From Spiro-02 sp964465155 (GTDB lineage: Bacteria; Spirochaetota; Spirochaetia; Sphaerochaetales; Sphaerochaetaceae), in contig CAYXIH010000004.1 of assembly GCA_964465155.1 (NCBI GenBank), forward strand, positions 1 to 64,000: 64,000 nt of DNA, written 5' to 3'. Positions 42,464 to 50,926 of this stretch are shown in pieces. Below the pieces are notes generated by a model. It did not search any database and was not told the DNA's origin. It saw nothing but the letters and a program-made list of their open reading frames with translations. The position numbers and the translations under genes are program-made. The stretch's first letter is position 1. Every line of letters starts with the position of its first letter.

Positions 42464-43351
42464 ATGAAGAACCAACAAGACCAGATATGTGCGACACCAG
42501 GATTGCCCAAAGAAGAACAACCAGCAATATTGGCGTTGCAGAGCCGGTGCAATGACCATGATGGATCCCATACTGAAATCGAATTGGAAAACCGGTACAC
42601 ACGTGACAAACAGATGCCATCCCATTTCGTCGGGTACCACCAGGGTAGCCCTGTTGCACTGTTGATGCTGTTCCACATGGAGCCATTGGAGATGGAGGTC
42701 ATTGCCTATACGGATCCAAACTTCCGCAGGCTTGGATGGTTCAAGAGATTGTTCGAAGCCGCCATGGTGCAAGTGGCAAGCCATGGTGTCAAGCGGTTGC
42801 TCTTCCAGACAGAGAACCAGGAGGAGGCTGCCCTGGTGATGGACTCCATCTGCACCAAGTGGGACATCAACCACAGCGAATACAGGATGAGCTGTGTACA
42901 CACTGCTTCAGCGGACATCCCACGGCTCGATGCCCAAATCATCACCACTAATACCCTCGCAACTGCGGCAAGCGTAGGCACGGGCATCTATGAGGGCGAG
43001 TGGGAGGACAACTTCTCCTTCCTCTCCACAATCGTCACCACCGACGGTTCACAGGCTTATCTCCTGCATGACGGTGAAGAAGCGGTGGGGATCTGTTGCC
43101 TGCGCATGTATGACGATTGTGCCCTCCTGTTTGGCTTGGGGATCAAGCAAGAGCTACGGGGAACTGGATTGGGCAAGAGATTGCTCGCCACCATGCTTGA
43201 CATTGCACTGCAGAGCCGACAGGTGGTCACCCTGGAGGTGGATAGCATGAACCCTGCCGCTTTGGCCTTGTACCGCCGCTTGGGGTTCGTTGAGGAGTTC
43301 CGCACCGATTATCTCGGTGCGGATACCCACGACATTAGGATTGGAGGGTAA
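42464..43351 (+). CDS. GNAT family N-acetyltransferase (double domain)
   Basis: A 295-residue protein with two GNAT-like halves. The second (about 160-295) is well preserved, with the acetyl-CoA loop LGIKQELRGTGLGKRLL and the closing VDSMNPAALALYRRLGFVEE. The first (about 20-145) is weaker, with DPNFRRLGWFKRLFEAA. Substrate unknown. ATG 42464 lies 6 nt after TATACT, so the message may be leaderless. It is convergent with the polygalacturonase gene, overlapping by 17 bp. Confidence 0.85.
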   Translation: MKNQQDQICATPGLPKEEQPAILALQSRCNDHDGSHTEIELENRYTRDKQMPSHFVGYHQGSPVALLMLFHMEPLEMEVIAYTDPNFRRLGWFKRLFEAAMVQVASHGVKRLLFQTENQEEAALVMDSICTKWDINHSEYRMSCVHTASADIPRLDAQIITTNTLATAASVGTGIYEGEWEDNFSFLSTIVTTDGSQAYLLHDGEEAVGICCLRMYDDCALLFGLGIKQELRGTGLGKRLLATMLDIALQSRQVVTLEVDSMNPAALALYRRLGFVEEFRTDYLGADTHDIRIGG

Positions 43352-44705
43352 TATCTGTTCCAGACTCCATGATGAATGGAGGTTCAGCCCCATTCACCTG
43401 GACATCGATGAACGTGCCCACGACATTGCGGCAGCGAATCCCCCGTCCTTCGACTGAAGAAATCCCTGCAAACATCTCAGACTCATCGACACTCACCAGA
43501 TCATTGTCCGCGACATCGAAGGTACAATGCTCTACCACCAATGAGGTAATCGGCTGCTCGGGCAGTCCAACGATGAACCCGGCACTTGCACGGCTGTCCG
43601 TTGCATGGCAGTTGGAGATCCTGATACCAGAGAGTGATGGTGTGTCTGCTTCGAGTGGCAGCGGCTCGGGACTGAGGCACTGCATGTCGGTCGTACCACA
43701 GCGGTAATACATGTTGATCGTAATCGGACAGAAATTGCGGCGCATCGTGAGGTCACGGAACTTCAGGTCATGTATCGCCCCACCCCTGCCACGGCGTGTC
43801 TTGATTCTGATCCCACGGTCGGTCCCGTCAAACAGGCACCCCGTCGCCTCGACATCCCAGATACCGGCAGCGGTCTCGCTGCCGATGACAACACCTCCAT
43901 GGGCATTGCGGACCGTACAGCCGCTGATGTATACCTCTTGGGTTGGTTTGTCGACAAGCATCCCATCGAGGCCACTGCCGCTCTTGATCGCAATGCCATC
44001 ATCACCGACATCCACCACGCAATCTTCTATGACGACATCCGTGCAGGAATCGATGTCGATCCCGTCGGTGTTGGGAGCATCTGCTGGGTTCTTGATCTGG
44101 ACATCCCGAATTGTCACGCCCACGCAGTATACCGGGTGGAGCGTCCAAAACGGGCTGTTCACCAACGTCACCGATTCCATGAGGACATCGGAACAGTCAA
44201 GGAACTGTACCAATGGGGGTCGCAGGAACTGGCACTGGCGTCCGCCACCGCCCCCTGGCTGCTTTTCAAACCCGACGTTCATCCTGGCAAAACGCTTCTC
44301 AAGGTCAGTCTGGGGCTCATGCTGTGTATTGCGCTTGTGGATCGAAGCTTCCCACCACACCTTGCCAGATCCATCGAGGACGCCACCACCGGTGACCGTG
44401 ACATCATGCGCACCATTGGCAAAGAGACAGGGGTGCATGCACCAGCACTCGACCCCTTCCCAGCGGCTGTATACCGGAAGGTACTTCTCAAAGTCATCGA
44501 TGAAGCGGATGGTTGCCCCACTTTGGATCTCCAGCGTGGTCTCCGACCAAATCTGCAGGGGACCTGTCAGATAGGTTCCCGCTGGGACAACCACATGGGT
44601 CCCCCCATGCTTGGCAGCCCGGGACAGAACCGCCTCGAATGCCTGGGTATCATCATGCAGTCCATCTCCTACTGCTCCAAAGTCCAACACTGATATCGTA
44701 TCCAT
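43335..44705 (-). CDS. Glycoside hydrolase family 28 (polygalacturonase)
   Basis: A 456-residue right-handed beta-helix enzyme. It starts with the pectinase-type SVLDFGAVGDGLHDDTQAF and carries the GH28 active-site set: NTDGIDIDSC (first Asp), VGDDGIAIKSG (Asp pair), AHGGVVIGSE and RGIRIKTRRGRGG. It hydrolyses galacturonan or rhamnogalacturonan oligosaccharides. No signal peptide, so it is probably intracellular and acts on imported oligomers as an exo-enzyme. ATG 44705 has GGAGG just upstream and gives the family N-terminus. It is divergent from the TIM-barrel gene with only 57 nt between. Confidence 0.93.
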   Translation of the reverse strand: MDTISVLDFGAVGDGLHDDTQAFEAVLSRAAKHGGTHVVVPAGTYLTGPLQIWSETTLEIQSGATIRFIDDFEKYLPVYSRWEGVECWCMHPCLFANGAHDVTVTGGGVLDGSGKVWWEASIHKRNTQHEPQTDLEKRFARMNVGFEKQPGGGGGRQCQFLRPPLVQFLDCSDVLMESVTLVNSPFWTLHPVYCVGVTIRDVQIKNPADAPNTDGIDIDSCTDVVIEDCVVDVGDDGIAIKSGSGLDGMLVDKPTQEVYISGCTVRNAHGGVVIGSETAAGIWDVEATGCLFDGTDRGIRIKTRRGRGGAIHDLKFRDLTMRRNFCPITINMYYRCGTTDMQCLSPEPLPLEADTPSLSGIRISNCHATDSRASAGFIVGLPEQPITSLVVEHCTFDVADNDLVSVDESEMFAGISSVEGRGIRCRNVVGTFIDVQVNGAEPPFIMESGTDITLQS

Positions 44706-44726
44706 ATGGCCTCCATGCCGTGATTC

Positions 44727-44755
44727 TTTACAAATACATTCCGAGTCTGTACACT
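44727..44755 (+). promoter_or_regulatory. Promoter of the TIM-barrel gene
   Basis: TTTACA (44727-44732), 17-nt spacer, TACACT (44750-44755). Seven nt later comes the ATG with no Shine-Dalgarno, so the transcript is predicted to be leaderless. Confidence 0.7.
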
Positions 44756-44762
44756 CAACCGC

Positions 44763-45641
44763 ATGATGAACATCGGTTTTCGCGCACACGATTTCGGGTC
44801 CTTTGCGACCGTCGGGGAGTTGGCCGCCACCATTGGCCAGTTCCAAAAGCCATCCGTCATCCAGCTGGCACTGAAAAAAGTCATCCCCACTGCCCCTGCG
44901 GTCAAGCAGTACACTCCCCAGCTCATCGATGACGTCCGCTCTGCCCTTGCCCAGCAACAGGTCGGCGTCGCAGTCATCGGATGCTACATCAACCCCGTGC
45001 ACCCGGACCCGGAAGCCCGCGATGCCCAACTCTCACAATTCGAGACCTGCCTGAGGCTGAACAAGGAGTTCGGATGCAAGGTCGTCGGTACCGAGACAGG
45101 ATCATGCAATCCCGACAGTTCCTACAACCCAGACACCTTTGACCCCAAGGTCTGGGATATCCTCAGGTCAAGCGTCGACCGCCTGCTGCAGACCGCCGTC
45201 AAGGAAGACGCAATCGTCGCACTCGAGGCAGTCTCCAGAAAAAACACCATCTGTTCCATCAGCAGGATGGCCCGCATCATGGAAGAATTCGATTCCCCCC
45301 ACCTGCGTGTCATCTACGACCCCGTCAACCTCGTCCCTTGGCTTGGCATTCCCGAGCTTGATGGAAGCGTCCGCACTGCCCCTTCATCGGAAGCACAGCA
45401 GGCCTTCGTTCAGGAGGCCCTTGATGCCTTCGGTGAAAAGATCGTGGCCATCCACGCCAAGGACTACATCCTCGATGAACGCGGCTGGAAGATTGGCGAC
45501 ATCCCCATACTCACAGGGGTGATGGATTGGCCCATGATCTTCAGGACACTGAGGACCAACGGCATCGATGTCCCCATACTGCTTGAGAACCTCAATCCCA
45601 CAACCCTTGCGGATACCTTGGAACAGCTACGCCAATTCTGA
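44763..45641 (+). CDS. Sugar phosphate isomerase/epimerase-like TIM barrel
   Basis: A 292-residue protein of the xylose-isomerase-like (AP endonuclease family 2) TIM-barrel superfamily. Probable metal ligands are Glu in VALEAVS, Asp in VIYDPVNL, His in IVAIHAKDYIL and Glu in ILLENLNP. Members are isomerases or epimerases of sugars or inositols. The neighbouring polygalacturonase suggests a pectin sugar, but this is only context. Confidence 0.8.
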   Translation: MMNIGFRAHDFGSFATVGELAATIGQFQKPSVIQLALKKVIPTAPAVKQYTPQLIDDVRSALAQQQVGVAVIGCYINPVHPDPEARDAQLSQFETCLRLNKEFGCKVVGTETGSCNPDSSYNPDTFDPKVWDILRSSVDRLLQTAVKEDAIVALEAVSRKNTICSISRMARIMEEFDSPHLRVIYDPVNLVPWLGIPELDGSVRTAPSSEAQQAFVQEALDAFGEKIVAIHAKDYILDERGWKIGDIPILTGVMDWPMIFRTLRTNGIDVPILLENLNPTTLADTLEQLRQF

Positions 45642-45642
45642 A

Positions 45643-45658
45643 CCCTGCCATGGCAGGG
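45643..45658. repeat. Palindrome after the TIM-barrel gene
   Basis: CCCTGCCATGGCAGGG is a perfect 16-nt palindrome just after the stop codon. It could fold only with a tight loop, and no T run follows. Confidence 0.4.
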
Positions 45659-45693
45659 CGCAATGTCCGTTATAGCTCTCTTTTTGTACTTTA

Positions 45694-45714
45694 CCGCTCC
45701 TAGAACAGGAGCGG
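45694..45714. terminator. Hairpin over the thymidine kinase stop codon
   Basis: CCGCTCCT (45694-45701) and AGGAGCGG (45707-45714) pair with a 5-nt loop that includes part of the stop codon (45700-45702). It may terminate both convergent genes; no strong T run directly follows. Confidence 0.45.
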
Positions 45715-46842
45715 TTGGTCTAGTTGCACGGGCCGTTTGTTGTCTGACAAGACCTTGGTCATGTAGCTACGGTCCAAACCCAAGTCGTTGACCAGCCTGA
45801 CCAGCAACTCCTCCGGTACGAGGTTCTGCTCGGCGAAGAGGAAGATCAGGGCCTTCTCGGCAATATTTCCGGGAAGCAGCGAGTTGTAGTAGATCTCCTC
45901 ATCTGCAAGCCCTTGATACCTTCCATGGATATTCCCATACAGTATTGAGTGCTCCATGTCATGTTTGAGGGCATCAAGTTCCTTGCGCAACGGTGCTTCA
46001 TCACCACGTGCAGCCATCTCTCCAAGCGGCTTGAGATGGAAGAAGGTATACTCCTTGCCGGGAAGATAGTGGTGCTCGTCACACCGTGAAGCATAGTTGG
46101 GCGAGAGGGAATCTGACTTGAGGATGTCTCCACCGACAATGATCAGGGGATCGAAATAGAGTGCCGGGCACTCCTTGCCATCCACCTGGTAATACCGATA
46201 GGTGTAGAAGGCATCTTTCATGCAGTCCGGATGCTCACAATAGGCGGTCAGCGGTATCACGTCCGTTGCGATATCAAGCATCAGGCGGGCTGTGGAATTG
46301 AAGATGTCCCTACGGAAATTGAGGATCAAGGTGGGGAAGATGAACATCACCCCCCGTTCGAGGCTGTGGTTGCGGACGACATACGCCAACCGCTCGTCAA
46401 AGAAAGAGGCCTCATCGATAATGAACGTACCGACACCCGGATTGTCCTCCAGCACCCGCTCCAAGCCAAACGAGTCGCGGATGCGGGCAATGTCGCTGCC
46501 ACAGCGGACATATCCACCGCGGTAGCACAATGCATCCTCGGGCAAGTCGGAGAAACGTGCCCCATCTATCTCGCTGCGGATGAAGAACACCCGGCGACGG
46601 TCAACGTCGCCGGTGCTGGTGCGCATTCGCACGACATCGCTCTTCTTCTGGGCAATGGCTGCATCCCTCCACACTCGGGCGGAGAATTCAGTCTTGCCAG
46701 AACCCATTGGGCCAATCAGCAGCACCCTTCTGCCCGGAGATGTGAAATCGAAATGGGAAAACGTCTCATGCACGTCAATGGTGGGGAACCCCAGGCTCTT
46801 GAGAAAGTCCTCGGCTACCCCACTTTGTTCAATACGAGGCAT
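45700..46842 (-). CDS. tdk: Thymidine kinase (type II), extended form
   Basis: A 380-residue protein with type II thymidine kinase features: P-loop LLIGPMGSGKTEFSAR (about 40-55), Walker B TFIIDEASFFDER (lid region), and a zinc-binding part with CEHPDCMKDAFYTYRY (about 205) and YASRCDEHH (about 256). Standard enzymes are about 190-230 residues; here there are extra N- and C-terminal segments, the latter (about 265-380) helical and charged with no recognised domain. It phosphorylates thymidine in salvage. It overlaps the end of deoC by 14 bp, so the two form a deoxynucleoside-salvage operon. Confidence 0.8.
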   Translation of the reverse strand: MPRIEQSGVAEDFLKSLGFPTIDVHETFSHFDFTSPGRRVLLIGPMGSGKTEFSARVWRDAAIAQKKSDVVRMRTSTGDVDRRRVFFIRSEIDGARFSDLPEDALCYRGGYVRCGSDIARIRDSFGLERVLEDNPGVGTFIIDEASFFDERLAYVVRNHSLERGVMFIFPTLILNFRRDIFNSTARLMLDIATDVIPLTAYCEHPDCMKDAFYTYRYYQVDGKECPALYFDPLIIVGGDILKSDSLSPNYASRCDEHHYLPGKEYTFFHLKPLGEMAARGDEAPLRKELDALKHDMEHSILYGNIHGRYQGLADEEIYYNSLLPGNIAEKALIFLFAEQNLVPEELLVRLVNDLGLDRSYMTKVLSDNKRPVQLDQPLLF

Positions 46843-47494
46843 CTGAGGCAGCTCCCTGTACGATGGCGATGCCGCTGCTGGTTCCCAGGCGGGTTGCTCC
46901 GTTCTCGATCATGGCACAGGCAGTCTCATAGGACCTGACACCACCGGAAGCCTTCACACCAATGTCAGGACCAACAGTCTTGCGCATGAGGACAATGTCT
47001 TCAACGGTTGCACCGCCAGTGGAGAATCCTGTGGAGGTCTTGACGTAGTCGGCACCCGATGCAACTGCGATCTGGCATGCACGCACTTTCTCCTCGTCGG
47101 TCAGGAGGCAGGTCTCGATGATCACCTTCAGCAACATGCCACCACAGGCAAGCTTCACGTCCCGGATATCCTGTGCGACCAGGTCGTCGCGCTTGCCCTT
47201 GAGCCAGCCAACGTTGATGACCATGTCGATTTCAACTGCACCCTGCTCAACTGCATGGTGTGCCTCGAATGCCTTGGCGGCCGTGGACATGGCTCCCAAT
47301 GGGAAGCCAACGACGGTACACACGTTCACACCGGTATCCTGCAGCAGCTGGGCACACAATGGTACCCAACAGCTATTGACGCACACAGAGGCGAAATGCC
47401 ACTTGGCTGCATCCTTGCACAGCTGCTCGATGGTCTCCTGGGTGGCGTTCGCCGCCAGCACGGTATGATCAATATACTTTGCAATGTCTTTCAT
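46829..47494 (-). CDS. deoC: Deoxyribose-phosphate aldolase
   Basis: A 221-residue class I aldolase. Key segments are YIDHTVLAANATQETIEQLC, VVGFPLGAM, LLKVIIETCLL and DYVKTSTGFSTGGAT, the last with the Schiff-base Lys. It splits deoxyribose 5-phosphate to acetaldehyde and glyceraldehyde 3-phosphate. ATG 47494 follows GGAGG at 5 nt; the longer frame is spurious. A promoter fits at TTGCTT, 17 nt, TACTCT on the minus strand upstream. Confidence 0.94.
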   Translation of the reverse strand: MKDIAKYIDHTVLAANATQETIEQLCKDAAKWHFASVCVNSCWVPLCAQLLQDTGVNVCTVVGFPLGAMSTAAKAFEAHHAVEQGAVEIDMVINVGWLKGKRDDLVAQDIRDVKLACGGMLLKVIIETCLLTDEEKVRACQIAVASGADYVKTSTGFSTGGATVEDIVLMRKTVGPDIGVKASGGVRSYETACAMIENGATRLGTSSGIAIVQGAASDASY

Positions 47495-47612
47495 ATAATC
47501 CTCCAATCTTGAGTTGGTAGAAGTGGGCATCTGCCCTGCTGTGAGAGTATCCCAAAAATATGGGGAAAGCAACGCATGGCGTGCAGGAATTTGGAGTTGC
47601 TCCAGGTTCATC

Positions 47613-47641
47613 TTGACCACAGACCCATTGCAAGATAGTCT
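47613..47641 (+). promoter_or_regulatory. Promoter of the NUDIX gene
   Basis: TTGACC (47613-47618), 17-nt spacer, TAGTCT (47636-47641). The ATG follows 6 nt later with no ribosome site. Confidence 0.6.
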
Positions 47642-47647
47642 TGAACC

Positions 47648-48598
47648 ATGTTTTTGCAAACCATAGCTGACCAATACCTGTGGGTAATCTGCGTGATACT
47701 CCTGGTAAATATCTTTCAGAGAAAGATTCCAAACTCGGACAAGAAGCGCTTTGCCACGATCTACCTGGCTGCACTTGCACTGTTGTTCGATGTCGTGATC
47801 ATTGTCGTCATCACCCGGGGCTGGCCGCAGTGGACTGCAGCCATCGGACTATTGATGGTCGTTGCCCTTGGCATCGCCCTGCGCAAGTGGGTATGGCCGT
47901 TCAGGCTCCATTGCCCCGATTGCGGCAAGAGGCTGGACCTCAACCATGTCATGGGCCACGATGACAACCGCTGTGACGACTGCTGGGCAAAAGCCCATCC
48001 CGAGGAAGCTGCAAAGCTTGCCCAGGAAGCCAAGGAAAAAGAGGAGGCTGCCCATCCACAGTCCCCTGCAATTGCCCAGGCAGAGGCGGAAACCGTCGAC
48101 CAGATTGACTGGGACGAATGGGAGCCTACCGAGACATGTGTGATCACCTACCTGTTCGACGATGCAGGAAACGTACTGCTCATCGACAAGAAGCGTGGAT
48201 TGGGCAACGGTCTGGTCAACGCTCCCGGAGGCCATATCGAGGAGGCGGAGACTGCGATGGAAGCAGCCATCCGTGAATTCAAGGAGGAGACGGGATTGGA
48301 TGTCTCCGGCTTGAAGCACATGGGTGTCCTGAACTTCCAGTTCCGCGACGGGCTTGCCATGAAGGGTCACGTATTCTTCAGCAACAGCCACAGCGGGACC
48401 ATGGTGGAGACTGACGAAGCCAAGCCGTATTGGTGCCCCACCACCGCCATCCCCTACGACAAGATGTGGGCTGACGACCAGCTGTGGCTCCCCCTTGCCT
48501 TGGACGGCAAGCACTTCGAAGCCAATTTCATCTTCGACGACCGTACCATGCTCTCCAGCGATGTGCAGGTGGTCGACCAAGAGGATTCCGACCAATAA
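47648..48598 (+). CDS. Membrane-anchored MTH1-like NUDIX hydrolase with zinc ribbon
   Basis: A 316-residue protein. Residues 1-85 hold about three transmembrane helices. Residues 89-115 form a zinc ribbon (CPDCGKRL, then CDDCW). A Glu/Ala-rich linker follows, then a NUDIX domain from about 158: box GGHIEEAETAMEAAIREFKE, then ETGLD. The domain also has MTH1-like signatures (LLIDKKRGLGNGLVNAPGGH, MWADDQLWLPLALDGKHFEA), seen in oxidised purine nucleotide pyrophosphatases. A membrane anchor plus zinc ribbon is not usual for that group. Confidence 0.88.
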   Translation: MFLQTIADQYLWVICVILLVNIFQRKIPNSDKKRFATIYLAALALLFDVVIIVVITRGWPQWTAAIGLLMVVALGIALRKWVWPFRLHCPDCGKRLDLNHVMGHDDNRCDDCWAKAHPEEAAKLAQEAKEKEEAAHPQSPAIAQAEAETVDQIDWDEWEPTETCVITYLFDDAGNVLLIDKKRGLGNGLVNAPGGHIEEAETAMEAAIREFKEETGLDVSGLKHMGVLNFQFRDGLAMKGHVFFSNSHSGTMVETDEAKPYWCPTTAIPYDKMWADDQLWLPLALDGKHFEANFIFDDRTMLSSDVQVVDQEDSDQ

Positions 48599-48620
48599 GG
48601 GCTATCACAAGCCTCTCATG

Positions 48621-48646
48621 CGCCGCCTGTCACGGGCGGCGTTTTT
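48621..48646 (+). terminator. Terminator after the NUDIX gene
   Basis: CGCCGCC pairs with GGCGGCG around a 7-nt loop and is followed by five T residues. Confidence 0.9.
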
Positions 48647-48659
48647 CATGTCCAGCTGT

Positions 48660-48689
48660 TTCACATATGGCGGCATGTTGTGCTATCCT
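48660..48689 (+). promoter_or_regulatory. Promoter of the YigZ gene
   Basis: TTCACA (48660-48665), 18-nt spacer, TATCCT (48684-48689). The ATG comes 6 nt later without a Shine-Dalgarno. Confidence 0.55.
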
Positions 48690-48695
48690 CACAGC

Positions 48696-49292
48696 ATGAA
48701 GATATTGCTGGAGCGCCACCAGGCTGAGATTGAGATCAAGAAATCACGGTTCATTGCCATTGCTGCACCAGTGGAAACGGTACAGGAGCTGAAGACACTC
48801 ATCACGCAGACGCGCAATGAGCATCCGCAAGCTACCCATGTGGTCCATGCCGCCGTCATGGGGAGCGAGGGGACCAACTTCTCCATGAGCGACGACCATG
48901 AGCCGAAGAACACCGCCGGTCGTCCTGCACTGGAGGTGCTCAAAGGCAGTGGGGTAACCAATATTGCCGTCTTGGTGATCAGGTACTTTGGAGGTACGCT
49001 GCTGGGAACCGGTGGCCTCGTCAAGGCATATGGCGACAGCGTCAAGGCTGTGCTGGAAGGGATACAGACAGAAGAGCTGGTGCAGCGGGCCACCTGTACC
49101 GTAACGACCGACTACAGCAGCTATGAGCAGATGAAGAAGCTGCTGCTCTCCCATGAAGGAACATCCATCACCGAATCGTTCGGTACCGAGGTGCTGCTCG
49201 GTGCATTGGTACCAACGCACCTGGTGCAAAGCCTCTGCGATGCAGTCACGGAACTGACCAACGGAAGGGATAGTGTAGTAGTAGTCTCCTAA
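48696..49292 (+). CDS. yigZ: YigZ/IMPACT family protein
   Basis: A 198-residue protein of the YigZ/IMPACT (UPF0029) family. The N-terminal domain has KKSRFIAIAAPV, THVVHAAVMG, DDHEPKNTAGRPALEVLKGS and VLVIRYFGGTLLGTGGLVKAY, the family hallmark. The C-terminal ferredoxin-like DUF1949 part covers about 130-198. Eukaryotic IMPACT modulates Gcn2; the bacterial role is uncertain. ATG 48696 is chosen by family N-terminus and the -10 box 6 nt upstream. Confidence 0.92.
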   Translation: MKILLERHQAEIEIKKSRFIAIAAPVETVQELKTLITQTRNEHPQATHVVHAAVMGSEGTNFSMSDDHEPKNTAGRPALEVLKGSGVTNIAVLVIRYFGGTLLGTGGLVKAYGDSVKAVLEGIQTEELVQRATCTVTTDYSSYEQMKKLLLSHEGTSITESFGTEVLLGALVPTHLVQSLCDAVTELTNGRDSVVVVS

Positions 49293-50740
49293 CGTTTTGA
49301 AAGGCGACGGAACCGCAAGCTCGGACCCTCGGCATCTGGCTGGGCAGTCTCTTCCGGCTCTACCGGCTGGAGTTCTTCCGGCTGTGCCGTAATATTCCAC
49401 GGACCGTCGAGGGAGAGGTCTCCTCCATCCAAAAGCTGTGCAAACCGGATTGCAATGGAGAGAGACTGCTCAACCACCTTGGGTTCGATTGCCTGGGGCA
49501 GGTCATCGGGGGTGTGGTAGACGCTCGGACGGGAGATATCATCCCATGCAATTGCGGAGAGCGTCACGGCATGGAGACCCGCACGGGCCCCTTCGGCGGC
49601 ATCTGTCCCACCTCCCAAGAAAGGAATCGGATGGCTCTTCGCATGGTAGCCCATGGCCTGTGCAATCTCCACGCATCCACTGGCCATCCGCTGGGAGAGT
49701 TTGACCGTCCCGTTGATATCACGCACCAAGAACGTCAATTCGTCGCTGTAGTAGGGACAGTCAAAGTTGAACATCCAACTGTCTCCGGCAGTTGCCTGAA
49801 GCATGTCATGCTCCTGTGCACACCACGCCCGCGATCCTCGCAGCCCCACCTCTTCCCCATCGAACGAGGCAAACACCAGCTGTGTATGCTCCAGGCCTTT
49901 GCCGTTCCGACGGCTCCAAGAGAAGAAACGTGCCAGCTCGACAGCCATGGAAGAGCCAATGAGGTCATCGCCAGCCCCTGGGGATGCACCGTCGCCCATG
50001 AAGCGCCACAGCGGGAGGACGAAGGGAACCATCAGGGTAAAGAGGATGAGGAAGACCATGATTGCCACGGGGGGCAAGCCAATGGTGAACAAGCGCCCGG
50101 TAACCGCCTGTACCAACAGCTGGACCAGGGAGAAGATCCCCAACATTCCCACCAATGCAACTGGCAACCCGACCTTCATGGCATAGGTGGATTTGTCCAG
50201 CTTGTTGTACCGGAACAAGCGTGCGCTATCATGGTGTCCGCTGAACACCACGGTATGGAGCACTTCTCCACTTGGGTTGATCACCCCATGAACATTGCAC
50301 CCTGGCACCGACGGGTACAACGAATCGGTCATAGGCTTGTAGGCAATATATTCTCGGTATACGACTATCCCGAACAGGATATACAGGATAACGGAGAGGA
50401 AGGGAATTCCGAACCACATCAGCAGCAGGCTCAAGGGGTAGAGCACGACAGCCATCCGGATCCATCCGGTGAAGGCTCCGGGATGCATGGTAAATTCCTG
50501 CATGTGTGTCGAATCACAGAACTTGCCCAACTCCTCATGCAGATCCTTTGCACATGCCGCGTCGGCCTCGCTGCCTGCGGGGCGGGGGCCATACGCACCA
50601 ATGAGGCGGCTGACGCGCTCAAGGGCAAGCTTGGCAAGCTTTCCGGCCTTGAGTGTCTCCACCCCACCCTTGGGTTGTGTATCTGCTGGTGCCGGTTTGT
50701 TTGCCGGACGTTTTTTGAACGAGAAGTTGAACAGTCGCAT
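49289..50740 (-). CDS. M28 family peptidase with membrane segments
   Basis: A 483-residue protein. The M28 aminopeptidase fold is split by membrane helices. Residues about 125-165 form a hydrophobic pair before the first zinc ligand (VVFSGHHDSARLF, about 195); further helices lie at about 220-290. After these come GAGDDLIGSSMAVELARF (Asp bridging ligand), FASFDGEEVGLRGSRAW (catalytic Glu), FNFDC and SVYHTPDDLP (last His). It is likely a membrane-bound aminopeptidase. Start 50740 is used because TTGACA, 17 nt, CACAAT on the minus strand ends 10 nt before it; ATG 50761 lies within the promoter. The C-terminus is Pro/Glu-rich. Confidence 0.83.
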   Translation of the reverse strand: MRLFNFSFKKRPANKPAPADTQPKGGVETLKAGKLAKLALERVSRLIGAYGPRPAGSEADAACAKDLHEELGKFCDSTHMQEFTMHPGAFTGWIRMAVVLYPLSLLLMWFGIPFLSVILYILFGIVVYREYIAYKPMTDSLYPSVPGCNVHGVINPSGEVLHTVVFSGHHDSARLFRYNKLDKSTYAMKVGLPVALVGMLGIFSLVQLLVQAVTGRLFTIGLPPVAIMVFLILFTLMVPFVLPLWRFMGDGASPGAGDDLIGSSMAVELARFFSWSRRNGKGLEHTQLVFASFDGEEVGLRGSRAWCAQEHDMLQATAGDSWMFNFDCPYYSDELTFLVRDINGTVKLSQRMASGCVEIAQAMGYHAKSHPIPFLGGGTDAAEGARAGLHAVTLSAIAWDDISRPSVYHTPDDLPQAIEPKVVEQSLSIAIRFAQLLDGGDLSLDGPWNITAQPEELQPVEPEETAQPDAEGPSLRFRRLSKR

Positions 50741-50926
50741 TTTCAACCGTATTGTGCCCATTGCCTTGAGAACTGTCAATGAACAGCCACCTCCCTGTCC
50801 TACCGTGGAGACTATCCAAAGTGAAACTGGCAAAGCATCCTCAGCTTCGTGTAATGTCCATCTGGGGGAATGACCCTAGGCGATGAATGGGAGTTGTTGT
50901 ATGCTCCGGATAGAAGGAACAACAAC

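Noticed and set aside
42296..42901. 201-codon minus-strand open frame opposite the acetyltransferase
   Set aside because: The plus-strand GNAT motifs are clear and the minus frame has none.
43335..45029. Longer start for the polygalacturonase gene (45029)
   Set aside because: The added 108 residues are antisense to the TIM-barrel gene; the GH28 N-terminus and ribosome site fit ATG 44705.
49514..50782. 422-codon plus-strand open frame opposite the M28 peptidase
   Set aside because: Shadow frame; His/Gln-rich translation with no fold, while the minus strand encodes all M28 zinc ligands.
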